In this document: one piece after another, positions 1 to 6,720 of the stretch | Layout of the letters: every line of letters starts with the position of its first letter | How positions within the stretch are numbered: position 1 is the first letter of the stretch | NCBI RefSeq assembly: GCF_000701705.1 | Contig: NZ_JNJP01000109.1 | Location: 1-9,322, forward strand | Length of the DNA: 9,322 nt | DNA from: Bilophila wadsworthia ATCC 49260 | GTDB taxonomy: Bacteria > Desulfobacterota > Desulfovibrionia > Desulfovibrionales > Desulfovibrionaceae | Reading direction: 5' to 3' | The notes under the pieces: generated by a model | Databases searched by the model: none | What the model saw: the letters and a program-made list of their open reading frames with translations, nothing else | What the model was told of the DNA's origin: nothing | Translations under genes and position numbers: made by a program

Positions 1-86
1 TTCAAAGACTTTCGTGTTTATCGAATCCCTGTTGGGCGATTTTTCCTGTGGGCGAAGAATGGAGGAGAAAACTTTTTCCTGCGGAC

Positions 87-124
87 AAAAAGAAACCGCC
101 TAAACATCTTGTGTTCAGGCGGTT
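87..124 (-). terminator. Intrinsic terminator downstream of the lipoprotein gene
   Basis: Read on the minus strand, AACCGCCT (124-117) pairs perfectly with AGGCGGTT (101-94). An inner TGTT/AACA stem continues after one C-A mismatch and closes a 5-nt loop. The hairpin is followed directly by TTTCTTTTT (95-87), a good U-tract. On the plus strand the hairpin is followed only by CTCTCATTTC, so minus is the better orientation. It lies about 120 nt past the lipoprotein stop codon with no other minus-strand gene between them, so it probably ends that transcript. Confidence 0.8.
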
Positions 125-197
125 CTCTCATTTCTCCGTCCGCTGTCTGATACAATCTTTCTTTCAGCCCTGGCCGGAACGAACTCCCGCCGCGCTG

Positions 198-237
198 CCT
201 CCCCATCAGTCAAAAAGTTTGGGGGGATGAGGGGAGG
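198..237. repeat. G-rich imperfect hairpin after the lipoprotein gene
   Basis: CCTCCCC (198-204) pairs with GGGGAGG (231-237). ATC/GAT extends the stem after a 2-nt bulge, around a loop of about 18 nt. The right half (221-240) is three runs of 6, 4 and 5 G. The stretch from GTTTGGGG at 217 to the CCCCTTT and TTCTCCC that follow it resembles, in order, the reverse complement of the hairpin at the right end of the window (9258-9322). It may be a decayed copy of the same intergenic element. There is no U-tract on either strand, so it is not a standard terminator. Its status as a repeat family member is inferred from this window alone. Confidence 0.3.
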
Positions 238-246
238 GGGCCCCTT

Positions 247-981
247 TCATTCTCCCAGCTTGCTTTCCTTGAACTCGTGCTGCGGCGCGCCGGGCGGCGG
301 CGGGGCGTTCGGGGGAAGGGTGACGTCCTTCTGCCCGATCTTCACTTCAATGGTGGGCTCCTCGGGCGCGTAGGGCGGCTTCTTCTGATCAACGTCCACG
401 AACAGCTTGCAGCTCTGGCTCAAGCAGTCGTAGACGGCGAGGAGCTTGGGCACGAGGATGGACGCGCCGGGCTTCTCGACGAGCAGATAGTAATCGCGCA
501 TGTTGTTCTTGCCGATGATCGGCTTGACCCGGCAAAGCAGCAGCCACTCGTTGAGGCCGTCGTCGTTCCAGTCCGTCTGGGCAAGCAGCGTCACGGTCAC
601 GATATCCGCCCCCTGCCCGAGCATGAAGCCGTAAGGCTGCATCTCCACCGTATCCCCCGCCGTACGCGACAGGGCGAACGTCGGCGGCAGCAGCGCCGGA
701 TCGACCTTGAAACGGAACGCCGGAGAAAGACGCTGGAACAGATATTCCCCAAGCTGGGGCGGCAGTTCCGGGGTCGAAAACACGGGAGCGACATAGGCCC
801 CGTGCTCGTCGATGACGCCGTGGGCCTTGAGCACCGGAGCCAGCCGTTTCGCCATCATGTTGAACTCATTTTCGACCGTGACGTGCACCTGTTTGCCGGA
901 GCACCCGGCGGCAAGGCAGACGCACAGGCACAAACAGGTTGTGAAAAAAAGACGCAGAGATAAGGGGAAGCGAGCCGACAT
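247..981 (-). CDS. Putative lipoprotein of unknown function
   Basis: A 244-aa protein I do not recognise. Residues 1-26 form a lipoprotein signal peptide: basic Arg4/Arg10, a hydrophobic Cys/Leu-rich core, then L-A-A-G-Cys27, a lipobox with Ala at -3 and Leu at -4. Lipidation at Cys27 and a periplasmic location are therefore likely. The mature part is soluble-looking. It contains an EF-hand or FG-GAP-like acidic loop, Asp137-x-Asn139-x-Asp141-Gly142-x-x-Glu145, which could bind calcium. It also has a close cysteine pair (Cys186, Cys191) that could form a disulfide, and a Pro-rich stretch near residues 222-233. The ATG at 981 has a GGGAG site 6 nt upstream. The gene is transcribed away from the hydrogenase operon, sharing its upstream region, and a terminator lies beyond its stop. 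No sequence feature ties it to hydrogenase function; the link is position only. Confidence 0.8.
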   Translation of the reverse strand: MSARFPLSLRLFFTTCLCLCVCLAAGCSGKQVHVTVENEFNMMAKRLAPVLKAHGVIDEHGAYVAPVFSTPELPPQLGEYLFQRLSPAFRFKVDPALLPPTFALSRTAGDTVEMQPYGFMLGQGADIVTVTLLAQTDWNDDGLNEWLLLCRVKPIIGKNNMRDYYLLVEKPGASILVPKLLAVYDCLSQSCKLFVDVDQKKPPYAPEEPTIEVKIGQKDVTLPPNAPPPPGAPQHEFKESKLGE

Positions 982-1110
982 GGAATCTCCCGGTTCGTGG
1001 CTGTAAAGGTGGATGGACGTCTGCGTGATAGCCCCGCGGAGTGGGATTGTAAAGAGCGCGGGAACATGCGAGAATCATATTCCAGCGTGTTTTCCTCAAT
1101 CCGGAACTGT

Positions 1111-1128
1111 TTGTTTGAATAAACACAA
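1111..1128. promoter_or_regulatory. Candidate operator: Rex-like AT-rich dyad
   Basis: An 18-nt imperfect dyad, TTGTTTGAATAAACACAA. Its outer arms (TTGT and ACAA) match the ends of the published Rex consensus TTGTGAA-N4-TTCACAA, while the inner AA/TT positions do not. Two further symmetries share nearly the same centre: GTTT-N4-AAAC (1113-1124) and TGTT...AACA (1108-1130). It sits just upstream of the -10-like GATAAT, overlapping where a -35 would be, which would suit a repressor. A CRP/FNR-family site (the family of CooA) is the alternative. Assignment to a regulator is a guess. Confidence 0.35.
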
Positions 1129-1140
1129 CAAAGAGTGTCG

Positions 1141-1146
1141 GATAAT
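1141..1146 (+). promoter_or_regulatory. Possible -10 element for cooM
   Basis: GATAAT matches TATAAT at five of six positions and lies about 170 nt before the cooM start. The nearest -35-like hexamer (TTGAAT, 1115-1120) is 20 nt away, too far for a normal spacer, so the promoter may depend on an activator or may not be real. If used, transcription would begin near 1153 and give a leader of about 160 nt. Confidence 0.3.
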
Positions 1147-1184
1147 GGGAAAACGCTCACAAAAGGACAAGTCCGTTGTTTCTT

Positions 1185-1214
1185 GAGGTCCGCCGTTTGA
1201 GGGAAGGCGGCCTC
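1185..1214 (+). other. Leader hairpin 1 upstream of cooM
   Basis: GAGG-T-CCGCC (1185-1194) pairs with GGCGG-CCTC (1206-1214), nine base pairs with one bulged T, around an 11-nt loop. It is followed by TTTCC, too short for a convincing terminator tract. It lies in the presumed 5' untranslated region of cooM, directly ahead of a second hairpin. Confidence 0.45.
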
Positions 1215-1217
1215 TTT

Positions 1218-1244
1218 CCGGCGCGGACCCTGCCTTCGCGCCGG
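1218..1244 (+). other. Leader hairpin 2 upstream of cooM
   Basis: CCGGCGCG (1218-1225) and CGCGCCGG (1237-1244) form a perfect 8-bp GC-only stem with an 11-nt loop. Part of the stem and loop (GGA-CC-CTGCC, 1225-1234) can instead pair with GGCAGTCC (1245-1252), bulging two C, so two alternative folds exist. It ends about 60 nt before the cooM ribosome binding site. No riboswitch class is recognised. Confidence 0.45.
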
Positions 1245-1316
1245 GGCAGTCCGGCACTGCGTCTGATTTCTATCCACTATGGACAAGCACAGCGCTTACT
1301 TTTTAAGGAGGGGAGC

Positions 1317-4300
1317 ATGGACAGTAGCGTAACGCCGACTTCGCCATCAGAGATGGCTATTCTCGTCGCCGGCCTGCTGATAATGCTGTTTGGGGTTTAC
1401 AAAGTGTACCGCGAGCGGGGCCGTCCCGGCCTGCTGATCCTCTGGGGCGGCCTCGTGGACTTGGGGCTCGCGCTCATGGGGCTCGGCCTCGGGCCGTCCG
1501 GCGACGTGGGCAGCATCATGATCGTCATCTATCATGCCATCGCCCGCCTCGCGGCATGGATAGGGCTGTCCGGGCTCGTCGCCAACCCGTATTCCTGCGT
1601 CGCCAACGACATCCGCGGCGCGCTGCACCGCAACCCCGTGGGGGCCGTGCTGCTGGCGTTCGCGCTTGAGGCCTCGCTCGGCATCTCCCCGGCCATGACG
1701 CCGGAAGGCCAGCATCTGGTCCTGCACGCCATGGCCATGCACAGCATCGACGTCCCCCTCGGCGGCCCGGTCCTTGCCATCATCATGGCGCTGGGCTATA
1801 CCGTGCTGCTGTGGCTTTCCGCCGAAGTCGTCCTGCAGGTGTGTTTTACCCGGCCCGACGAACCCATATGCACCGACGTCCCCCTCGGCGGGGGCGGCTT
1901 CGCCCGCGCGCTGTTCGATCAGGAAACAGAACTGCTCGGCGTGCCCAGCGGAAGCTGGTGCCCCATCGTCCCCAACCGCTGGAGCAAGACCCCGGCGGCG
2001 ATCAGCCTGTACGTCCTGCTCGGGATGCTGGTGGTTCTGGGGCTTGGGCGTTTCTTCGTGCAGGATTTCGGCGCGTGGCTCATCGGCATCGATCCCCATA
2101 CGCTGGTGGAGCTCGAAGGCCCGTGGCATGTGACCCCGCTCCTGCTCTATGTGGGCTCCTTCCTCGTCCTCTGCCCCCGCATCATCAGGCCCGCCTACCG
2201 GGCCAAGTATACGTTCGCGCTGTTCCTCGCCGCGTTCATCCTCATTTATGCAAGTGATCTGCCGCCCCTGTCCCGCCTGTTCTCGCTGATCATCTCGGGC
2301 ATCGGCACGCTCGTGGCCTGCTATTCCACCAACTATATTGAAGAGGACGGGCGCAAGCACTGGTACTGGTTCTTCCTGCTCCTCACCTTCGGCGCGCTGC
2401 TCAACATCGTGACCACCGACAACATCGGCACGCTGGCCTCCCAGTGGGAAGTCATGACGTGGGCGTCCTTCGCGCTGGTGGCGTGGGAACGCACTTCCAA
2501 GGCGCGCGATGCGGCCATCAAGTATGTGGTGCTGTGCTGTAGCGCGGCCTACCTCATGATCGTGGGCTTCTTCATGATCGGCGGGAACCATACTCAGTAC
2601 GGCGAAATCGTCGCCAATCTGGCGGTCCATTCCGACGACGTGCTCAAGTTCGCCCTTGTGTTCACCCTGCTCGGCTTCGCGGCCAAGGCCGGTCTCGTGC
2701 CCCTGCACAGCTGGCTGCCAGACGCCCACCCCGCCGCGCCGTCCTCCGTGTCCGCGCCGCTCTCCGGCGTGCTCACCAAGATGGGCGTGTTCGGCGTGGT
2801 GACGGTCTACTTCGGGCTCATCGGCTACAAGGAGCTCGCCTCGACCGGGACCTACGGCGGCCTCACCGCCCCCGGCCTGATGGTCACGTTCATGGGCCTG
2901 TGCACGATGGCCTACGGCGAATGGATGGCCCTCAGGCAGGAAGACCTCAAGCGTATGCTCGCCTACTCCACCATGGGGCAGGTCGGCGAAATCTTCACCG
3001 TCCTCGGCCTCGGCACGTGGCTGGCGGCGGCGGGCGCGCTGTCCCATGTCCTGAACCACGCGATCATGAAGGACTTGCTCTTCCTCTGCGCGGGCGGCCT
3101 CATTTTCCGCGTCGGCAGCCGCAAGCTTTCCGATCTCGCTGGCCTCGTCCACGAAATGCCGTGGGCCGTGGGCTGCATGAGCATCGGCATCGTGTCCATC
3201 ATGGGCCTGCCGCCGTTCAACGGCTTCGTGAGCAAATACCTCATGATCGTGGCCTGCATGGACGCCGGGCAGCCGCTCATCGCGGCGGCGCTCATCGCGG
3301 CGAGCCTCGTGGGGGCGATCTACTACATGCGCATCCTGCGCACGATTCTGCTTGACCCCGCCCCGGCGGGGCGCCGCCGCGTGCAGGGCGTCACCACGAC
3401 CATGCGCGTCCCCATGATCATCCTCGCGGGCCTGTGCGTGATCCTCGGCGTGGCCCCGCAGACGGGCCTGTCGCTCGTCACCCCGGTCATCAACGAGCTT
3501 ATGCCGCACCTCGGCTCCGGCGCGGGGCACCTTTCGGCCGTCCTGCCGTCGCTCGATGTGGGCTGGCCCGTGTATGTGATCCTGCCCATGATCGGCGCCG
3601 TCGTGCCGATCTGGTTCCGCAAGGACCGCGTGAAGGCCGGATGGGGCGCCGCCGCCATCCTGTTCCTGACCACCCTGCACGTGCTCGCGTTCGGGCAGGA
3701 TCTGGACACGCTGTCCTTCATCATGGCCCTGTTCATCCCCGCCATCGGCACGGTGAACCTCGTGTACGCCGTGGGCTACATGGAGCACAGCCATACGCAG
3801 TGGCGCTTCTACGCCTTCTTCCTGCTCATGACGGGCGGGCTGCTCGGCGTGGCGGCGAGTTCGGATCTGTTCAGCTTCTTCACCTTCTGGGAAATCATGA
3901 GCTCGTGGGCCCTGTATTTCGCCATCGCGCATGAGGGCACGCCCGAAGCGCTGCGGGAAGGCTTCAAGTACTTCCTGTTCAACGTGGCGGGCGCGGGCTT
4001 CCTGTTCCTCGGCATCGGGCTCATCGTGGCCTACACCGGAACCGGCGAGTTCGCGGGCGTGGCCAAGGGCTTCGCCTCCCTTTCTCCCGCCGTGGGCACC
4101 TCCATCATGATCCTGATGGCCGTCGGCTTCTGTATGAAGGCCGCGCAGGTTTCCCTGCGCATCGACTGGCAGATGCACCCGGCGCTGGCCCCCACGCCCG
4201 TGTCCGGCTACATCTCCTCCGTGCTGCTGAAGATCGCTGTCTTCGGCCTCGTGAAGCTGTTCCTCGTCTTCGGGAGCGTGTACGCGCAGTCCCCGGACAC

Positions 4301-5318
4301 GGCGGGGCTCTTCTCGCAGCAGGCCGTCATGTACGCCACGGCATGGATCGGCGCGTTCACGCTGCTGTACAGCGCCGTGCAGGCCATGCTCCAGAACAGC
4401 CTCAAGCTGGTGTTCATCTGGTCTACGGTGAGCCAGATCGGGTACATGGTGCTCGGCATCGCCGTGGGCACGAGCCTCGGCATGGCGGGCGGCCTCCTGC
4501 ACATGGCGAACCACGTGTTCTTCAAGGATCTGCTCTTCCTCATGGTCGGCGCGGTCATGCTGCGCACCCACGCGGATACGATCTCCGAGCTGGGCGGCGT
4601 GGGCCGCAAGATGCCCGTGACCATGTTCTGCTTCTTCATCGGGTCGCTGGCCGCCGTGGGCGTGCCGCCGACCAACGGCTTCACCTCCAAGTGGATCATC
4701 TATCAGGCGCTCATGGCGGAAGGCGAACCGCTCCTCGCGCTGATCTCGCTCATCGGCAGCGTGATCACGCTGGCGTACCTCGCCCGCTTCATGCACGCCG
4801 TCTTCCTCGGACAGCCGGGGCGCAACCTCGACCATATCGAAGAGGCCCCGTGGGTCATGCGCGCGCCCATGCTGCTCATGGCCTTCATGGTGATCCTGAC
4901 CGGCGTGTTCCCCGGCCTGATGCTCGCGCCCCTCAATGCGGCGCTGGCGGAATACGGAATGCCGTCGCTTGACGTGGCCTTCTACGGCCTCGCCACCGGC
5001 CCCGGCGCGTGGGACGCCACGGCGGTCGCCGTGCTGATGCTCGTGGCCTTCGGCGGCTGCTGGCTGGCCCTGCGCTTCCTGCTCTCCCGCGTGAAGATCC
5101 GCGTCGCGCCCCCGCACGCCTGCGGCCACGACGCCTCCCGGGAAGCCTCGCGCATCCCGCCCGAAGCCATCTACCCGGCGCTGGTCAACCTGTGCACGGG
5201 CAACAAGCCCGGCAGCGCCACATGCCCCCTGCCGGAACTGGCCCTGTCCCTCTGCCGGGCCCTGCGGCAGTCCCTCGGCCGGAACGGCCGCATCAACAAG
5301 GAGCGTCCGTCATGCTAG
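1317..5318 (+). CDS. cooM: CooM: multi-module antiporter-like membrane subunit of energy-converting hydrogenase
   Basis: A 1333-aa polytopic inner-membrane protein carrying the presumed ion-translocating channels of the hydrogenase. It holds two complete NuoL/MrpA-like modules in tandem. Module 1 (about 295-735) keeps Glu378 (in WE), Lys457, His577/His581/Lys585 and Lys640 (GFxSK). Module 2 (about 770-1250) keeps Glu859, Lys941, His1066/Lys1070 and Lys1125. These correspond to the charged residues of NuoL channels. Residues 37-290 look like a degenerate half-module. The cytoplasmic tail has a CGHD motif at 1269 and several more cysteines. I chose ATG 1317, which has AAGGAGGGG just upstream. 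An in-frame TTG at 1176 would add 47 residues, but it has no ribosome site, lies in the structured leader, and gives a non-membrane Arg-rich extension. It is the first gene of the operon, and its last 7 nt overlap cooK. Confidence 0.93.
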   Translation: MDSSVTPTSPSEMAILVAGLLIMLFGVYKVYRERGRPGLLILWGGLVDLGLALMGLGLGPSGDVGSIMIVIYHAIARLAAWIGLSGLVANPYSCVANDIRGALHRNPVGAVLLAFALEASLGISPAMTPEGQHLVLHAMAMHSIDVPLGGPVLAIIMALGYTVLLWLSAEVVLQVCFTRPDEPICTDVPLGGGGFARALFDQETELLGVPSGSWCPIVPNRWSKTPAAISLYVLLGMLVVLGLGRFFVQDFGAWLIGIDPHTLVELEGPWHVTPLLLYVGSFLVLCPRIIRPAYRAKYTFALFLAAFILIYASDLPPLSRLFSLIISGIGTLVACYSTNYIEEDGRKHWYWFFLLLTFGALLNIVTTDNIGTLASQWEVMTWASFALVAWERTSKARDAAIKYVVLCCSAAYLMIVGFFMIGGNHTQYGEIVANLAVHSDDVLKFALVFTLLGFAAKAGLVPLHSWLPDAHPAAPSSVSAPLSGVLTKMGVFGVVTVYFGLIGYKELASTGTYGGLTAPGLMVTFMGLCTMAYGEWMALRQEDLKRMLAYSTMGQVGEIFTVLGLGTWLAAAGALSHVLNHAIMKDLLFLCAGGLIFRVGSRKLSDLAGLVHEMPWAVGCMSIGIVSIMGLPPFNGFVSKYLMIVACMDAGQPLIAAALIAASLVGAIYYMRILRTILLDPAPAGRRRVQGVTTTMRVPMIILAGLCVILGVAPQTGLSLVTPVINELMPHLGSGAGHLSAVLPSLDVGWPVYVILPMIGAVVPIWFRKDRVKAGWGAAAILFLTTLHVLAFGQDLDTLSFIMALFIPAIGTVNLVYAVGYMEHSHTQWRFYAFFLLMTGGLLGVAASSDLFSFFTFWEIMSSWALYFAIAHEGTPEALREGFKYFLFNVAGAGFLFLGIGLIVAYTGTGEFAGVAKGFASLSPAVGTSIMILMAVGFCMKAAQVSLRIDWQMHPALAPTPVSGYISSVLLKIAVFGLVKLFLVFGSVYAQSPDTAGLFSQQAVMYATAWIGAFTLLYSAVQAMLQNSLKLVFIWSTVSQIGYMVLGIAVGTSLGMAGGLLHMANHVFFKDLLFLMVGAVMLRTHADTISELGGVGRKMPVTMFCFFIGSLAAVGVPPTNGFTSKWIIYQALMAEGEPLLALISLIGSVITLAYLARFMHAVFLGQPGRNLDHIEEAPWVMRAPMLLMAFMVILTGVFPGLMLAPLNAALAEYGMPSLDVAFYGLATGPGAWDATAVAVLMLVAFGGCWLALRFLLSRVKIRVAPPHACGHDASREASRIPPEAIYPALVNLCTGNKPGSATCPLPELALSLCRALRQSLGRNGRINKERPSC

Positions 5319-6271
5319 ACCTGCTTGTGGGCATTCTCCACCTTGTCGTCTTCCCCGGCGGCCTGTTCGCGCTGGCGCTGGGCCTGTTCCTCAAAGGATG
5401 CGACCGCCGCGTCGAAGCCCGGCTCCAGCGCCGGGTGGGGCCGCCGCTGATCCAGCCCTTCCTCGATCTCGTCAAGCTGAGCACCAAGGAGGTCATCATC
5501 CCGACCTCCGCCGTGCGCGGGGCCTTCCTCGCGGCCCCCGTGGTCGCGCTCGGCGGCATCGCCATGTGCGCGGCGTTGCTGCCCGTGCCCGGCGTGACCG
5601 ACGGCCTGCCCAAGATGGGCGACCTGCTGGTCATCTTCTACCTGTTCCCCATCCCGGCGATGGCGATCATGCTGGCGGGCTCCTCGTCCGGCTCGCCCTA
5701 CGGCGGCATCGGCTTCTCCCGCGAGATGATCATGATGCTTGCCTATGAGGTTCCGCTGCTTATGATCATGCTGACGGTCGCCATGAAAGTGGGCGGCGGC
5801 AGCGGGGCCGAGTTCTCCCTGACCAAGATCATGGACTATCAGGCCGAACACGGCTCGTTCGGGCTCACCCCGGTCATGTGGCCCGCGTTCCTCGCGTGGC
5901 TCATGTTCCTGCCCGCCACGCTCGGCGTGCCGCCCTTCGACCAGCCGGAGGCGGAAACCGAAATCCTCGAAGGCCCGCTCCTCGAATACTCGGGTGTGCT
6001 GCTGGCCTTCTTCCACATGGCCTCGGCCCTCAAGATGGTCGTGGCGCTGGCGCTCGGGGTGGTGCTGTTCTTCCCCGGCACGATTTCGGACATCCCCGCA
6101 GTCAATCTGGTCTGGTTCGTCGTCAAGTGCGCGCTGTTCATGCTGTTCACCCTGACCGTGGTGAAGTCCGCCACGGGGCGTCTGCGCATCGAACAGGCTC
6201 TGTCCTTTTTCCTCAAGTATCCCGCCGGGCTGGCCCTTTTGAGCCTTATCCTGGTGTGGATTGGCTGCTGA
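5312..6271 (+). CDS. cooK: CooK: NuoH/HycD-like membrane subunit
   Basis: A 319-aa polytopic membrane protein, homologous to NuoH of complex I and HycD/EchB of group 4 hydrogenases. It anchors the peripheral arm and links electron transfer to the antiporter subunit. Family signatures visible: a cytoplasmic loop with Arg33-Val-Glu-Ala, Gln39, Arg41-x-Gly-Pro44, then Lys55 and Lys59-Glu60; Gly134-Phe-Ser-Arg137-Glu138 followed by YEVPL; and Pro208-Phe-Asp210-x-Pro-Glu213-Ala-Glu215-x-Glu217, the acidic loop typical of NuoH, followed by EYSG. Length is normal for the family. The start at ATG 5312 has AAGGAG 8 nt upstream, inside the end of cooM. The 7-nt overlap with cooM suggests translational coupling. 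The upstream in-frame extension lies wholly within cooM and is not membrane-like. Confidence 0.95.
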   Translation: MLDLLVGILHLVVFPGGLFALALGLFLKGCDRRVEARLQRRVGPPLIQPFLDLVKLSTKEVIIPTSAVRGAFLAAPVVALGGIAMCAALLPVPGVTDGLPKMGDLLVIFYLFPIPAMAIMLAGSSSGSPYGGIGFSREMIMMLAYEVPLLMIMLTVAMKVGGGSGAEFSLTKIMDYQAEHGSFGLTPVMWPAFLAWLMFLPATLGVPPFDQPEAETEILEGPLLEYSGVLLAFFHMASALKMVVALALGVVLFFPGTISDIPAVNLVWFVVKCALFMLFTLTVVKSATGRLRIEQALSFFLKYPAGLALLSLILVWIGC

Positions 6272-6284
6272 CGGGAGGCCGGTC

Positions 6285-6719
6285 ATGAACCTCATCAAGA
6301 AACTTTCCACCCGCTCGCCGTGGCTGTTCCGCATCAACGCGGGCTCCTGCAACGGGTGCGACGTGGAACTGGCCACCACGGCCTGCATCTCCCGTTACGA
6401 CGTGGAGCGCCTCGGCTGCAAATACTGCGGGAGCCCCCGCCACGCGGACATCGTGCTCATCACCGGGCCGCTCACGGCGCGGGTCAAGGACAAGGTCCTG
6501 CGCGTCTGGAACGAAATCCCCGAGCCCAAGGTGACCGTGGCCGTGGGCATCTGCCCCATCAGCGGCGGCGTGTTCCGCGAAGGCTACTCCATCGAGGGCC
6601 CCGTGGATCGCTACCTGCCCATCGACGTCAACGTGCCCGGCTGTCCGCCGCGCCCGCAGGCGATCATGGAAGGCGTGCTCGAAGCCGTCGCCATCTGGCG
6701 GGAAAGGATGGAGGGCTGA
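6285..6719 (+). CDS. cooL: CooL: hydrogenase small subunit with proximal [4Fe-4S] cluster
   Basis: A 144-aa protein homologous to NuoB, HycG and EchC. It holds the single [4Fe-4S] cluster next to the Ni-Fe site and passes electrons from CooX to CooH. The ligands are probably Cys22 and Cys25 (CNGCD), Cys90 (GICPISGG) and Cys120 (PGCPPRP), the standard spacing for this family. SPRHAD, followed shortly by TGP, is also typical. Three other cysteines (Cys34, Cys45, Cys48) lie close to the cluster motif. ATG 6285 has GGGAGG 6 nt upstream. The in-frame TTG at 6261 would overlap the end of cooK and lacks a ribosome site. The gap after cooK is 13 nt. It is short because group 4 small subunits lack the C-terminal domain and Tat signal of uptake hydrogenases. 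Confidence 0.95.
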   Translation: MNLIKKLSTRSPWLFRINAGSCNGCDVELATTACISRYDVERLGCKYCGSPRHADIVLITGPLTARVKDKVLRVWNEIPEPKVTVAVGICPISGGVFREGYSIEGPVDRYLPIDVNVPGCPPRPQAIMEGVLEAVAIWRERMEG

Positions 6720-6720
6720 T

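Larger units (their letters stand above)
982..1316. promoter_or_regulatory. Divergent intergenic region: lipoprotein gene and cooM
   Basis: These 335 bp lie between two divergent start codons and must hold both promoters. The part near 1070-1165 is clearly more AT-rich than the surroundings. For the lipoprotein gene, a minus-strand TATGAT (1079-1074) is a possible -10, but I see no well-spaced -35. For cooM the candidate signals are listed separately. No match to the R. rubrum CooA site (TGTCA-N6-CGACA) and no convincing sigma-54 site (GG-N10-GC in context) was found by eye. A 17-codon reading frame from ATG 1279 overlaps the cooM start but has no ribosome binding site. Confidence 0.6.

Noticed and set aside
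18..206. 62-codon minus-strand frame at the left end
   Set aside because: It runs straight across the terminator hairpin, and its product has no domain.
1131..1170. CooA-type binding site near TGTCG (1136-1140)
   Set aside because: The second half site is missing: the bases after a 6-nt spacer are GGGAA rather than CGACA.
1240..1265. Sigma-54-like CCGGCACTGC upstream of cooM
   Set aside because: The spacing between the GG and GC elements does not fit the required 10 nt.
1176..1316. TTG start giving cooM a 47-residue N-terminal extension
   Set aside because: There is no ribosome site, the extension runs through the leader hairpins, and a strong AAGGAGGGG precedes the ATG at 1317.
1279..1332. 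17-codon upstream reading frame overlapping the cooM start
   Set aside because: No Shine-Dalgarno sequence precedes its ATG, and it spans the cooM ribosome site, so it is probably chance.
1347..5129. A 1260-codon open frame antisense to cooM
   Set aside because: It mirrors the high-GC codon bias of cooM. Its product is rich in His, Glu, Arg and Gly with no domain, and cooM itself is a clear membrane protein with family motifs.
5315..6388. A 357-codon open frame antisense to cooK
   Set aside because: It is a shadow of cooK with a composition typical of antisense frames in GC-rich DNA, and it has no recognisable motif.
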